From Polyodon spathula (Eukaryota; Chordata; Actinopteri; Acipenseriformes; Polyodontidae), in assembly GCF_017654505.1 (NCBI RefSeq), contig NC_054538.1:24289783-24353782 (forward strand): a stretch of 64,000 nucleotides of DNA, written 5' to 3'. The number at the start of each line of letters is the position of its first letter. The stretch's first letter is position 1. The notes beneath the pieces are model-generated. The model saw only the letters and a program-made list of their open reading frames with translations. It was not told where the DNA came from and did no database searches. The position numbers and the translations under genes are program-made. Positions 47,840 through 60,614 of this stretch are shown here, piece after piece.

Positions 47840-49290
47840 GTCTCCGGACAATAATAATTCCCAGGCTTAAGACACAGTAAAATCTTAATGAAACTCAAAC
47901 CTGTAAGACATGTGAAGGTCAGGCTATACAAAACTATATTATTCTGTTCTATCCACTTTTTTTATATACTAGAAAGACATCACACCAAAAGCATTTCAAT
48001 TTTAGGTTAAAAGCACACACAATTTAAAAGCTTGTAAATAACGATATATTATTATGGCCATAGTTAAGTTGCAATGTTCTTTCAATTATAAACCCCTATT
48101 TTGTGCAGCTCCAAAAGTGGGGTTAAGTTCAATCAATCTGCCTGCTGTTTTGGATTTCAGGTCTGATTGGTAGGCTGAATTTTTTCTACAAGTTTTGTGT
48201 TATTCTGTCCACTATTTTTTGAGCTAAAGCATTTTTTTAAAAACTGGTGGTTTTTCTTGTAAGTTTGGTGCCGGGAGAGCGTTTTTTATTATTTATCTGT
48301 AAGTAAAAAACTGCTGGAGAGTTACTACTGAAATTTGGCCAGTTACTGCATCAGTAAAGACCAATCACATGACAAATGCTCCACCAAGTCTGCCCAGAAG
48401 GACATTACCTGGGTGTGTTTGTTCGTCTGCAGAATATTGTGCGGTCAGCTGTTCTTAGGAACTCATGTGACAATAACGAGACAAAACAACAGAGTTTGGT
48501 CCTCATTCTCCATGGAACTGTTCTAGAAAAAAAAAAATCATTTTACTGAGTGAGATACATTTTGAAAGGTAATCTGGAAATCAGTGGTCTTGGATAAATG
48601 TGGCAATGCCATATTACAGTTCAGTATTTACATAGTGACAAGTGCACCTAGTTTTGCATTGGAAGTAACAGCAGTAAATATGCAACACCTATATCATGTC
48701 TATAGACAATAGTACAAAGAATGACCCGAGTGACAGTGAGTGCAATGAAAGTGTTTTGTTCTGTCTATGATTGTGTCTACATTGGCTGAGTGATTTTCAT
48801 ACGAAGCATGATAGCTACAGTCCAGCACAGACAAATTGTTTCCTAGTGTGATGATCTTCTGGGATGTCTTGGTAGAGCATTTGTCCTGTGATTAGATATG
48901 CCAACATTCAAGTCATTGCTGCTGTCATATATGACATCATATCTGATGTGACACATAGGAATAATAGGGGTGAGTTAAGGTTGCGTGCCTTAATGTCCAA
49001 TTTCCCGACTTTTGTGATTGAACTGCAACCTTAACGTTATTTTAACAAAGTTTTTATTACTGAAATAATATTTATTTCAGAGTGATCATCAGAGGTGCAA
49101 ATCATTTTGAAAACTGGTTCTGAACTGTTTTGAAAGTTTAACACCAGAGCCAACAGTACTGACATGCAGACTGTACTTGCTGGTCGGTCAAGTGTGTGCA
49201 TTTCATGGATCTCATTAATTTTAAGTTTTCAAAACTAGTGCCAAATCCCTTCAGTTATTTTCCTACACAGTAAGATTATGCCCTTTCTTG
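47840..49290. other. Unassigned intergenic sequence
   Basis: Includes a small inverted pair GTTAAGGTTGC (48974) and GCAACCTTAAC (49027). Otherwise nothing recognised. Confidence 0.5.
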
Positions 49291-49294
49291 ACAG

Positions 49295-49745
49295 ACAGTG
49301 TTGCTGCTCTAGAAAGAGCGCAAATAAAAGAGCGACCAGAATTATTCCAGGTTTGCAAGGCATGTCATATGCAGACAGGCTAAAGAATTGAATTTATTCA
49401 GTCTTGAACAAAGAAGACTACGCTGCGACCTAATTCAAGAATTCAAAATTCTAAAAGGTATTGACAATGTCGACCTGAAAAAAGAAACAAGGACCAGGTG
49501 TCACAAATGGAGATTAGACAAAGAGGCATTCGGAACAGAAAATAGGAGGCACTTTTTTACACAGAGAATCGTGAGGGTCTGGAATCAACTCCCCAGTAAT
49601 GTTATTGAAGCTGACACCCTGAGATCCTTCAAGAAGCTGCTTGATCAGATTCTGGGATCAATAAGTTACTAACAACCAAACAAGCAAGATGGGCTGAATG
49701 GCCTCCTCTCGTTTGTAAACTTTCTTATGTTCTTATGTTCTTATG
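49295..49745 (+). mobile_element. CR1/L2-type LINE 3' end with TTCTTATG tail
   Basis: From 49295 the ORF2 C-terminus is readable. ALERAQ-like comes first, then after a frameshift NLFSLEQRRLRCDLIQEFKI (49388), then RRHFFTQRIVRVWNQLP and SFKKLLD, ending at a stop at 49670-49672. A short 3' UTR (GATGGGCTGAATGGCCTCCT) precedes three copies of TTCTTATG (49722-49745). Short 8-bp tandem units at the 3' end and lack of poly-A are typical of CR1-like LINEs. The copy is 5' truncated, as is usual for these elements. It matches the fragment at 33760-34165. Confidence 0.93.
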
Positions 49746-50021
49746 AGTGTAGTCAGGGTTTTAATTTTGCCTTCACTGACATACAGTAACTGGCCTCTAA
49801 TTAGTCTCACCAGCAAGAAACCAAGCACTAATTTTCCTTAGAGACGTTGAATAAGGGATTGACAAATTTAAAGAGTTTCCACTTTTAAACATAGACGTTT
49901 AGATTCCTGCTCAGTTTCAAAAAGATGGGTAAGTGAGCGATACTGAGCCCCCTCTCAGACAGAGTTGAGTCTGTGACCTTGGAAGGTACACAGTGAATAA
50001 GCAGCCAACTGGTGCACAAGG

Positions 50022-50499
50022 CAGGGGTGTGCAAGTTTTTAAAAAAAAAAAAATAACTGTAGCAGGGTGATCCTGGTTTCATACCCTCATGGGGGGGGGG
50101 GGGGGGGGGGGGGGGGCAACATTCTTTCCCTGCACTACTGAAAAATAAATACATACATTAATTAATACATAAACACCTTGCCATGACATTTATAGTCTGC
50201 ACTGAAAGGAACACTTCCTTAAAGTATGTTATACATTTCTTGAGCTAAGGTGGGGTCACAGGGAACAATTTGTGTATCTTGAAGAATTTAGTGAACCAGA
50301 CAAGGTACAAGGCTAGATCAACCCGTGTTAATCATTAACTGATTGGCTGTGTTGCCTGTTAAATAAAACCAAAACCCTACAAGTTATATTATACTTTTTT
50401 GTGTGTGTTTTTGTGCCAGCAGATTGTTAAGGACAAGTAGATTTTTCTTGCATTTTGTCCCTTGGACAATATGTCGTTTTCAAAAATTGCTCACCTCTG
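50022..50499. mobile_element. hAT-type non-autonomous element
   Basis: The termini CAGGGGTGTGCAAGTTTTT and CAAAAATTGCTCACCTCTG form imperfect inverted repeats of the CAGGGGTGGGCAA type seen in hAT elements. The interior matches 34858-35190. A run of 26 G lies inside (50091-50116). No 8-bp target duplication is preserved (GCACAAGG against GTCACTTA). Confidence 0.7.
50091..50116. repeat. Poly-G run of 26
   Basis: Uninterrupted G26 inside the hAT element. Confidence 0.97.
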
Positions 50500-50751
50500 G
50501 TCACTTAATGCACTCTGAAACATGAGGCTTTGCCAGTGCACCGGCAGTAGCATTGCAAAATGTGTGATGGAAAATGGTTATTTTTTCTTGCCTGATACAC
50601 ATTAACTCAGATAGGACTTTCCAAAACACTGTAAGTATGAACACGGTTTACAAGATATGAGCATTTAAAAAAAAAAGAAAAACAAGCTTTCCTCACAGAA
50701 TTTTTTTAACTACTGTACTAAAAATTGCTTGTCTCACAGAACATTGTGTTA

Positions 50752-51442
50752 CAGTAGTCTGCTGTCATATCATCATTATTTTGTATTTTGATTTCCACAA
50801 GTGCACCTCATGCTGCAAAATGGCATGTAAGCAAAACGGCAAAATGTGCCGCTGTTTCTATTGCTACACAAATTTGGAAATTGTTCGAGCTCTTGAAAAA
50901 AACCTGAATCAGACACAAGTTGCCGAGCAATTTGGTGTTTCCCGTTCTAGTGAGTTGCTGCACCATTCTGTTAAATAATGTGCATGTGTTGTATATTGCT
51001 GCTGCATTTTGTAACGTGTGTAGGGGTGCTGTGTTAATTTAGTTTTTCAGTTAGTTTGTTAACATTAAGTTAACCCTAACTAATGTTCATTATTTTTGCC
51101 TCTGCCATTGTGTGTGACTGAAACACACCTGCAAGCTAATTCATATTGCATAGTGATTTAAGCTTTTTGACTGTGTTGTTTTGCTTTAGTTTTATTAAAG
51201 TTAGATTGTCTATTACTTTATTATTATAGTTTATTAACATACAATTGCCAATTGTTTTGTTTTTACTTACTCAGTTTGTTTCATATGTTGATGCACAAGC
51301 GTCATAACAAGTAATACATATGTATTTATTTATTTATTAATTCATATTGTGTCTGGTGACTAACTCCATCTTAGAGAACACTTCAGCTATAAGAACACTT
51401 CAGTTACTTCCTGAGGGGTGTTCTCTTAGCCGGAGACTATTG
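50752..51442 (+). mobile_element. pogo/Tigger-type element with transposase N-terminus
   Basis: The ends CAGTAGTCTGCTG and CGGAGACTATTG are imperfect inverted repeats flanked by TA (50750-50751 and 51443-51444). The right end GGGGTGTTCTCTTAGCCGGA is typical of pogo-type termini. The frame 50781-50978 encodes NLEIVRALEKNLNQTQVAEQ followed by FGVSRS, the CENP-B-like helix-turn-helix of pogo transposases. The DDE domain is absent, so this 691-bp copy is an internal deletion. Confidence 0.85.
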
Positions 51443-51444
51443 TA

Positions 51445-54400
51445 CTAATCTAAGGTTCTTTTTTGTAGTTCCAAGTATGTTTTCCTTTAATGCTAAGAAT
51501 CCCCCAGGTCACTAACAGGTTTAAGAGTTTAATACCAAATGCTTGTATTCCAAGAAAGGCCTCCAACTTCTCTTCTCATTATTTCCATGAAAGAAATGTA
51601 AAATATGGCTATATCATGATAGAAGAATAATCCTGAGAAAACCATTAGAACTGATAGAACCATCTTGTGGGTCATGTTAAAATATAAAAAGCAGGTTTTT
51701 CAATGAGGAAAAGCTCAATTTAAAGCCATTAATGGCGACTTTTTTTTTTTTTTTTTTTTTTTACCTCAGTTCTCTTACAATTTAGTATCACTGTTCTTTA
51801 CATGAAAATGGGAAATACCTGCCATAATACTGTCCAAAGAGCAAAAACACTCAATTTAAAATCGGTTCTATCACACTCACATGAAAGTACAGCTGACCAA
51901 TAGGAGGCAACATAAGGCAAAGCATGAAACAGGAAGTTAACCTAAATGAAAGCTCAACCAACCAAAGTCAGAGTGAGTGTAATAGATAATAAAGCTCACC
52001 AATAGGAGCTTACAGTAAAGTAGGAGGAATCAGAATGCAAGCTCAAGCTTACTACAACATATTACAGCGCTTACCGCTTTCAGAATACAGACCTTTCTTA
52101 AAGCAGTTGCTGCAGAGAGTGGGGCTGCACACAATTCCCCAGATGGCTGTATTTGAGAAACTCTGCCATTGACTGTAAAGCATACATTCTTGACTGTAAG
52201 TTGTTTAAATTTGTTCTGGAGACCAGTCATCAATGATTAACCCTTTTAAGTTACTGGTGTTCATCACAAAGACTTTGCCTCTTGAAGCATTTATAATTTG
52301 TTCATCTTGGAAGCAGGAGCACCTGCCAACCAAGCACATACCGTCAGCCCTCCATCACAATCTGTCAGATATCCTATACTGCCCAGCTTTAATTTTTATA
52401 ATAAATTTTGCAAGAGAGAATCAATGTTTGTTTTTTTGTCCAAATTCAGTCCAACAGCCAAGTTGGATGCAAAAAAAATTAAACTTGCTCTAAGAGCATA
52501 CATTAAAGCCTCTAAACTACCTTTTTCTTTACTTCTAGTATTACATCCACATGAATCAAGAGTTTAACTAACTGTATTTCTAACTTGTGAAGGTCTCCAA
52601 TTTGGGTTGTACTCACTTGAGACTGAAGATATACCCTAAGAACCTCAGAGCTGCTCTGTGCTGGCAGAAGACAGGGAGTTAGTCAAGACCTTAGTCTCAT
52701 TTAAACTATACTTTTCAGAAACAGTGAAAAAAGGGGGACGTAACCAAATCAGATACTTTGACAAGCTGGAAATACACTTAAAAATGTAATGAGATTTCAT
52801 TGGTAGTAAACTTCTCCAAACTTTCTTATTATCTCTAAAGGCGTTTATCAGCATTTGTTTATTTCCAGGCCTGTACAATAGTTTTCTCATTAAGAGTGCT
52901 GGGCAGTAGGTTTTGCTGATAAAAATACATTTAACCTGCACTGCTGGCAGCAACTTTAGCCTTTCTAGCTTGTCAGGAAGAGAATGAATTATGGCTAGTG
53001 TTGCTGCCCTTGACAGTCCTAGTGGGTTTATTCATATCATATGCGGGATTGGGAGAGAAACTACTTACTAATACAGTTGCTATGTAACCAATTTGTGTTA
53101 TATATGTATGTAAGACCACCTTATTTAGCCCTAACTACGACTACAGAGACACTAACTCTACCTGAAGTAAAGAAAAATAAAATTAAAATAAATAAATAAA
53201 TACAAACAGCAAAACTCTTTAAAGTAACATTCAGACTCTACAGTAGTTATTATAGGTAAGTGACTTTGGATGTGTTATTTTCTTATTTCTTAATTTAATT
53301 TTAAAATAAAAATAATTAAACCATTTGATTATGCAGGTGGTGAAACAGTTTTATTGTTTTTCTTCCTTTTCTTTGTGTAGTCACATCCAGACAGTCATCC
53401 AGTCTTCACAACACAAAACAAAAACATTCTTTATGCAGCAGATATAAAAAAACTAAAATGTATTTAAAAGAGATCTTCCAAAATAAAATACAAATGCCCA
53501 CCAAGCTTGTATAACCATAAATCAAAAATACCTTCATACACAAATCACTGCATCACAACCCACAGTATTTTGTTTATTTTTTTTATTGTTTTTAACCATA
53601 ACATAACATGTTTTGGCAACCAATATAAATCAAAAGGGGTTTAACAGGTACTTATTAATTAATATCAAATGATAACAACAATGGATGACAATTTTAACGT
53701 AAGATTTGAACATAGATACAAAGGGAGAATAATTCCATATGGTTCACCTTTTCACTAGAAAACAAAAACATTGACCGCTGACATGTGGGAGGTCACAATA
53801 GAATAGAGGATACAGCAAGACATTTCCCCAGGGGGTCTCAATTAAACCAGCTCCCCCTGGTGGTAAGAAAGAGAAACAGTACTCTAGGCTACATGTACAT
53901 AAACTTTGCTTAGCTGTTAATGATAACAGAAGTAGGGGTAGAGGCTACGCATCCTATCATATTGCCAAAACGCTCCGGCATTTGCCATTTACAGAAATCT
54001 GTTTCGACTACATGGAAAGACTGTATGGAAAGAGAACATGGACAGTATGGATTAGTCTTCTCCTTTTACCTGGCAAGGACACGGAGGTGTTTTAAAAACA
54101 AACACATGAACAAAGAACTGAATAGCGCTTGTCATTCATCTTGTTAATCTGGTTTTGGGAGCAACCCCTTACTAAGTTTACCATTCATGCACTAAATTAA
54201 TCTGTCTCGTCCACAACGATCGCTCCACTACAGCAATGATACATACCCTCTTTTTAATTACCTAATGGTCGATTCAAGTCTCGCACAAAGAGGGTTGTTT
54301 CATTATCCAAAATTAACATTTCCTTTCCATTAAAGATTATAGAAGACAACGCCTTCCTTATCAGTAAACGTGCAGTTTATAGCAAGTTCCCTTTTATGTG

Positions 54401-55507
54401 TATGCAAGATACTTAAATTCCTAAAAAAAAAAAAAAAAAATAGTGTTTCCTAATAAAAAAAAAAAGAACATCAAGACTGATGTCTGGTATGTTGGCTTTA
54501 ATTAAAAGGAAAAAACTACAAACCTTCGTGTAATTCCTAAATGAGGAATTGCTCGAGGACATGTGATCTTAACAGCAGGATAACAAACTTCACATCTCTC
54601 ATGCCCAGACAGAGTAGATCAATAAAAAGCCAACCAACTTGTTGGAACGCAAGGAACAGCTTTTTTTCTATCAGATTATTAAAGGTTCATACATAAAATG
54701 CACACATTCAACTTAAAAACTGCTAAAAAAAAAAAAAATTACATAAAGCTGCAGCTAAAAATAATTATCACACCCATTAGCTCCTGTAAAATTCAAACTA
54801 ACTCAACACATCTGTGGTTTATGCAGCTGCTCTTTAAATATTCATTCTTTTCACCTCCTAGTTTGTCAGTTCCCACATTGAAATTAAACAGTGCAACTGT
54901 GCTACTGGAATCACACAAACATCCACACAGAATGACGATTAAAATAGATATTATTGTGTTAATGCATAAAACAAATAATGGGTAGCATTGGAAGGTTCAA
55001 TAAGCAATTTGTCTTTATGGGTGGAAGAATAATGACATGCCATTCAGTTATTCTACACCAAAGGCTTCTCATTGACGGAGGGCTAGCTCTGAGGAGATGG
55101 AGCTTTAAATATTTAAACAGCACGTCTTGCCCAAACGTACACAATAAAACACAGTCTCAATAATTACAATTTTAAAATATGAAATGTTGTCTTTCATTTA
55201 AGTATAACTTTGAAAAATGTATCAGTCAAAAGAGCCACATCCTCAACTGAAAGTGCAGTGGAAAGCATGAAGGCAACAATTTACAAATTACTGCATCTAA
55301 GTTGTGTCTAAAATACAGTGAAATCGCTTGTCTATTCCAATGGAGGCAAAAAGCTTTGAAAACAGAGCCTTAAATAAAAACAGCATAACTAACCATAAGT
55401 ATATTTCTAAAGTTAAAAAAAAATGATATTCTGTGTCTAAAATACATTGTGCATACAATAAATACAACATTACATACCATTACTCTGTTTCAATGGAGTC
55501 AAAAAAC

Positions 55508-55509
<2 letters not shown>
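51445..55509. other. Unassigned intergenic sequence
   Basis: About 4 kb without a recognised gene. Holds a T run at 51740-51762 and A runs at 54423-54440. The block 54975-55140 is less AT-biased and lacks repeat features, so it could be conserved non-coding DNA, but this cannot be judged without comparison. Confidence 0.45.

Positions 55510-55559
<50 letters not shown>
55510..55559. repeat. (GA)n microsatellite
   Basis: 25 GA units. Confidence 0.98.
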
Positions 55560-55560
<1 letters not shown>

Positions 55561-56054
55561 AGAGTAGGAGTTTAACTAAAAACAGTTGGAACTGTTTAAA
55601 ACAAAATGTAAAGTAATCCTCTTTTCCTCCTTTGGTAACAGCAGATCATTTTTAAGTAAACAAAAAAATGCCAGAGTGGAACTAATGTGGACATTAAAGC
55701 CCGGAATAATAAGGAAAATATATCTACTAAGCACAATGGCTTGGAGAAACTAAACACTATTTTAAACTCTATTCTATTCACACTATAGTACATCAACATA
55801 TATTAAAATCTAATTGTGAATGGCAAAAGGCATTCATTGTGCATTATTAAATGCAAAAATGGTAATAGATGTTGTATTATTAAATATTGTGCTAATTAAA
55901 TGAATTGGTGTGAATTGAATAATGAGTCTCGCTATTTTAACACAGTAGGTATATACTGTAGGGAGTTGAGTGGTATCAGCACTACTGTCAGATTCCACAT
56001 ACTATTTTTATGCTCTAAGCACACTCAAAGTCAGGGGAGATATTTAAGGAGGAC

Positions 56055-56814
56055 TGTGACAGAGATCGAATGACGCTTGGTGTTAGATCTCCTTCCCGAC
56101 CTTTGAGGGCACTAGAAAGAAGGAACAGAGTAACCTTAAGCAAATGGCAAGACAATTTATTCCGTAGGGTAGATGGAAGTTGGCCATTTGGGAAAGGGGC
56201 AGAGCTATGGCACCCAAGCTCACTGACCCGGACGGTAGACGGCGTGGTATCCGAGGATTGGGGGAGCGGAATGCGTTCGTTAACCTAGGGGTCATCGGCA
56301 AGGGTATAAATAGGGGGGCATAGCTTCAGTGATTTGTTCCTTTGCATATGGTTAATGCAAAACAACCTAGAAGGAGCCTGTATTGTCCATACCAAAACCG
56401 TGAGTGTTCTGTTTGTCTGTGTAATAACACTGTTTGTCTTGTGTTGTTTTCTCACCAAGAATACTAAGCACAATCCGAAGGTCAGCTGAAAACCTGGACA
56501 TCACCACTCACCTTTCCACTACAGGAACTGTCTTTTGCACCACTAGCACTAAAATCACACACTGTCGGAACAGTGTCTGTGTTTGTGTTTTGTGTGGGTG
56601 AAAGAACCGGACTTTGGGTTACTGGTCAAACTCGTGGGATTATAAACCGGAGTAATACACGCCGCTGTACCACTTCCATCACTATTATTGTTTGCAGGTT
56701 TTGCCATAAGGCTGTGGACATTATAATCATTAATAAACACCCTTGTACCTGTAAATCATTCGTCTGTGTCATTAATCCGCTCTGCACTGCACTCACCTGC
56801 ATGTATTCACCACA
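56055..56814 (+). mobile_element. Solo LTR, 760 bp, target duplication AGGAC
   Basis: It starts TGTGACAGAGATCGAATG and ends GTATTCACCACA, bracketed by exact AGGAC copies (56050-56054 and 56815-56819). A TATA box (GGGTATAAATAGGGG, near 56303) and a polyadenylation signal (ATTAATAAACACCC, near 56730) are in the right order for an LTR promoter and R region. It is the same family as 17506-18261 and better preserved. No coding internal region is adjacent. Confidence 0.93.
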
Positions 56815-56819
56815 AGGAC

Positions 56820-57332
56820 ACAGAGATGTTTTGGACTCCTGTAAGTGGATTGTTCGTGCACTGGGCTTGCAACGTATCCAGACAACTTCTAAGTAATCAA
56901 GAAGAATCACATTGACCCATTCAAATGTGAAGTTAACGAATCAAAGCAGTATTAGTACTCCTTCAGTTTATTAAATGCTTAAAAATGGATCAAGTAGTTA
57001 CAGACCATGACGGATCCCAGCTAATAGGCAATTTACGCGATCCAGTGCTTCTGAATATGACCAAACAGCAACCAGCTTTCTTCAGCGATCTTCAGAGAAT
57101 GGACCAAACAGCTTGTGTTACCAAGCTGAATGATACTTGACTGTAGTCTTGCCTTGGCTTTTATATAACTTTTTGACTGCTTTGTGCATCAGAAGACTTA
57201 AATCTAAATATTTGGTCTCTTTTGATAGCTCTTATCTTTAAGTGAATCATATATTTAAAAAGTCCTGGCAACTCCTTTAAAGTTAATTGGATATGGTCTC
57301 ATGTTCTTTACCTTTCCAGTACCACAGTGTTC

Positions 57333-57335
<3 letters not shown>
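56820..57335. other. Unassigned sequence
   Basis: No recognised gene or repeat. Confidence 0.5.

Positions 57336-57392
<57 letters not shown>
57336..57392. repeat. (TA)n microsatellite
   Basis: About 28 TA units. Confidence 0.98.
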
Positions 57393-57394
<2 letters not shown>

Positions 57395-58048
57395 TTTTAA
57401 TATATAACACCAGCTCTGTTTAGTTATTCCAGCCTTGGTCTAAAATATATTTTCATCTTACCAGTAAAAACATACTTTTCAGTGTGTGATTAATAAACTT
57501 GTTTCTTTTCATGTATAAGTGTATTTAACAAACTTGGCTTCTCTCTAACCAAAAATGTGCTTTTCCAGCAGTCCTGAGACAACAGATAAGAATTTAAGGG
57601 TCCCTTTCCAGTCGGTGTTACTTTTTAATTAATAAGAAACTCTACTGTAAGCACTTTCCAAAATTCATTGGATTAGGTCATTCTTTAGCTGGATTTAATA
57701 AACTGCCCACATTGGTATGTCTACTGATAAGAAGAGTATTCTACAACTAAGATCTCATTCATTTTCTAGATAAATTATTGAGGTAATTACAGTAAGATCA
57801 TTTTCTTGTACCATAAGGTACCTTTCATTAGTTAATATAAAAGATTATACATGATTAAAAGGACCTTGGCTCTAAGACAGCGTCTGACCTGTAAATCCCG
57901 CTTTAGATGCCAAAGTTCATTTTTCCCTCTCTTTTAATGTCCAAGGTTGCCTCACTCATGCAGCCAGAGATGGGGGGCTTTTTTTAGGTCTACTGATAAG
58001 GGCTTGTAGCTTCATGCATTTACCAATGGTTTTTAATCAGGTCACAGT

Positions 58049-59731
58049 TAGGGTGACCAAACAGCAAGAGTGAAAAATCGGGACACTTTCAGTTGGTGAG
58101 GGGAGGAAGGAAACCGTGTGAACGACAGCACAATGCTAGCGACACAAACTATGTATCTTTATTCTGTAGACAGGCTTTTTTATTCCTTTGCCTTCCTATG
58201 TGGATTGCACTTAGGCAAAAACAAAAACTTAGAGAAATATATATTTTTTTTTTAAATACTCCAAAGTGGTTAACTTTCTTGTTTACTGTTCAGATGACAG
58301 CGATGTTTAAATCAGCTTATCAGTGTGTCTGCACTGGCTTTTCTGTGACCTGCTGTACTGTACGTAGCAGGTGGAATAAAGTGCTTCATTTTTTTGTTTG
58401 TTTTAGGTTGTTAAAATCGAGTTTTCAGCATTAGACATAAAATACCAAAAATGGACGATAAAGCAAAAGAAGCAAAGTATATTTTGCCTGAGGATCGTGT
58501 CAAGACATTTCCCAAATAAACTGTGCATGCAGATGGAGGTAATTGTTTTGCACATCTTGTAACATGGCTTAAAGAAAATACAATCGATCGCTATAACTTC
58601 AGAATCATACATTAAACAAAAGAGTACTACAGAGGCTGCTGAACAGAACATAAAACAAACAACAACTTTCAGAAAACAAACTGGAAAGTCAGCACAGACA
58701 CAAAAGTATTCCTGTGTTGGTTGAACCCAAGTTAAATCAGCACTACAGGTATAATCAAGCACAGTTACCTCAGTTCAAAGAACCTGCTGTTTACTTTTTA
58801 AACACAATTAGAATTTTAGACCCGAATAGGCACGTTTTCTTTGTTTTGACTCGGTACTGATAAAATAAATTCCTGGATGGGAAAAATAACATGACAACGA
58901 ACATGCTGCATATATGAACTTTATTAAAGAATGCCAGATCCCTTTGGTTAGCCAAGTTTTGTGACTGTTTCTAATTGATGTCCACATCTGTATCTGGGCA
59001 AAGCTTTGCCTTACACTTCCATCCAATTCAGTGGATTCAGACGTGCCGTCTCAATGTATGGGCAAATTCACACCAGATAGAGAATGTCGGCAGCAACTGT
59101 TGGGAGATGTTGCATGCTTGCCTTTTAACAAATGACAGCACTGTTTTAGCAAGTTCCACCATTTTTAGGCTTTTATAGTGCTCTGAAATATTATGTGTGT
59201 TTAATGTTTCAACAGGTCCATGAAATGTCTGTGAAATCCTAATTATAATCCTAATCCTAATTGGGTGACTTGACCATGGGAATATGACTGAATCCATTTT
59301 TTATGCCCACTGCGTTTGGTATTTGCATTGTCTTTTTGCTTTTTAATGACAGGCTCGTCAACACTACCAGCCATGACACTTCGCCAGTAAAACCAGACGC
59401 ACAGGCGCACGCACCAAGAAAAACACATGACACATACTGCAACATAGGACTAACGTGAATGGATAGCCACATAGATGCAATTCAAACAACTCACTCAAAC
59501 AACATGCGCTAAACCAGTAGAGTATGCTGTTGCACAGCGAGACAGTACAGCAGCCACATATACGAAATTCCCTAATGAGAAAATACAAATTTCACATTTT
59601 ACGTCTGGGTTTTCAACGTTTAATTAAAAAATTCAGACAAATGGTGTCCAAACAGTACCTTGATCGGGACGTGGGACAAAGCCCCTAATATCAGGACGAT
59701 CCTAATTTTATCAGGACGTCTGGTCACCCAA
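58049..59731. mobile_element. hAT transposon remnant with 8-bp target duplication
   Basis: It begins TAGGGTGACCA and ends TGGTCACCCAA, with an exact 8-bp duplication GTCACAGT (58041-58048 and 59732-59739), diagnostic of hAT insertion. Next to the ends, GACGTCCTGAT/TCAGGACG words recur. Inside, the plus strand at 58451 opens MDDKAKEAKYILPEDRVKTF and continues to a CGGBP1-like DGGNCF...NTIDRY region with stops. The minus strand at about 59375-59280 encodes MAGSVDEPVIKKQ and HKKWIQSYS, resembling the start of a hAT-family protein. The two readings on opposite strands suggest a composite or nested structure. The 58165-58930 part recurs at 37845-38630. Nothing is intact. Confidence 0.85.
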
Positions 59732-59739
59732 GTCACAGT

Positions 59740-60240
59740 TTGCACTGAATTGTCTCTTTTTTAGACTTAACAGTTTTCCTTGTACAGTAAAACTTTAAAT
59801 AAGTACAAACATTTATTTTAGCTCAGAAATTCTATTTCACTTTACCTAAACATATTTTCTCTCCAGAGTGTTTGTCTGTTTCTATTCGATTGAAATACAT
59901 ATTGAGGACCTTTGTTTATTTGAAAGGGATGGTAGTACATTCCACAGGTTTCACCAGTTAGCCTGTCCTCAATTCAGTGAATTCCCCCCACACAGACTTA
60001 CACCTGACAGTGTGTTTTAACAATTTGTTCACAACATCCAGTTCAAGTCAAGCAGATCAGCTCTTCCAGCAAGAATCAAATTCCCCTTCTTTTCTATCTC
60101 AGAGTAGCTCTCAGATAAGGGAGGCCCATGTCTTAAGTCTGGCCAGTTTCCAAGAAATAATTTGTAAAAGGTACACAGATATGCTGTTTCATGTGTCTTT
60201 TCGAAAAGATTTAGACTTGCTCGCTCTTCCTTTTTCTGCT
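59740..60240. other. Unassigned sequence
   Basis: The frame 59977-60306 is partly TA microsatellite, and no motif is recognised. Confidence 0.45.
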
Positions 60241-60246
60241 ATAATA

Positions 60247-60290
<44 letters not shown>
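60241..60290. repeat. (TA)n microsatellite
   Basis: About 25 TA units with one interruption. Confidence 0.97.
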
Positions 60291-60292
<2 letters not shown>

Positions 60293-60309
60293 TGATGGCT
60301 TTATAGTCT

Positions 60310-60612
60310 TTAAAACACTACAATACAATAGTTTGCACTGTACGAATGTTCAATTTCTCTTTAAAACACAGTACATAGCAATTACAATAGTTGCAGTTTT
60401 AACAAATGTTCAATTTGTATTGACAGTCTTGGGTCAGGTTCTGCTCTCAGTGGGTCTGTCAAAGCCACTACAGGATCCTTTATCCACTTCTGTGCATAAC
60501 ATGTGTGTGTGTGACAGTCTTTAAAAGCCTGATACCTGCAAAACAACTTTGTTAGCCGGGCTCCCATCTTTACATTATCATTCCCATCATCAGTGGGGAA
60601 ACCCAACAAAGA
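60310..60612 (-). repeat. Unclassified interspersed repeat, copy 2
   Basis: Reverse complement of the repeat at 26865-27112. This copy has an insertion of about 40 bp including a TG-rich stretch (60508-60514). No terminal repeats, poly-A tail or polymerase III boxes were identified in either copy. Confidence 0.7.
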
Positions 60613-60614
60613 AA

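Noticed and set aside
49722..49745. Minisatellite
   Set aside because: The three TTCTTATG units are the normal 3' tail of the CR1/L2-type LINE.
52233..52250. Second piggyBac start (TTAACCCTTTTAAG)
   Set aside because: Only the first few bases fit and no matching right end was found.
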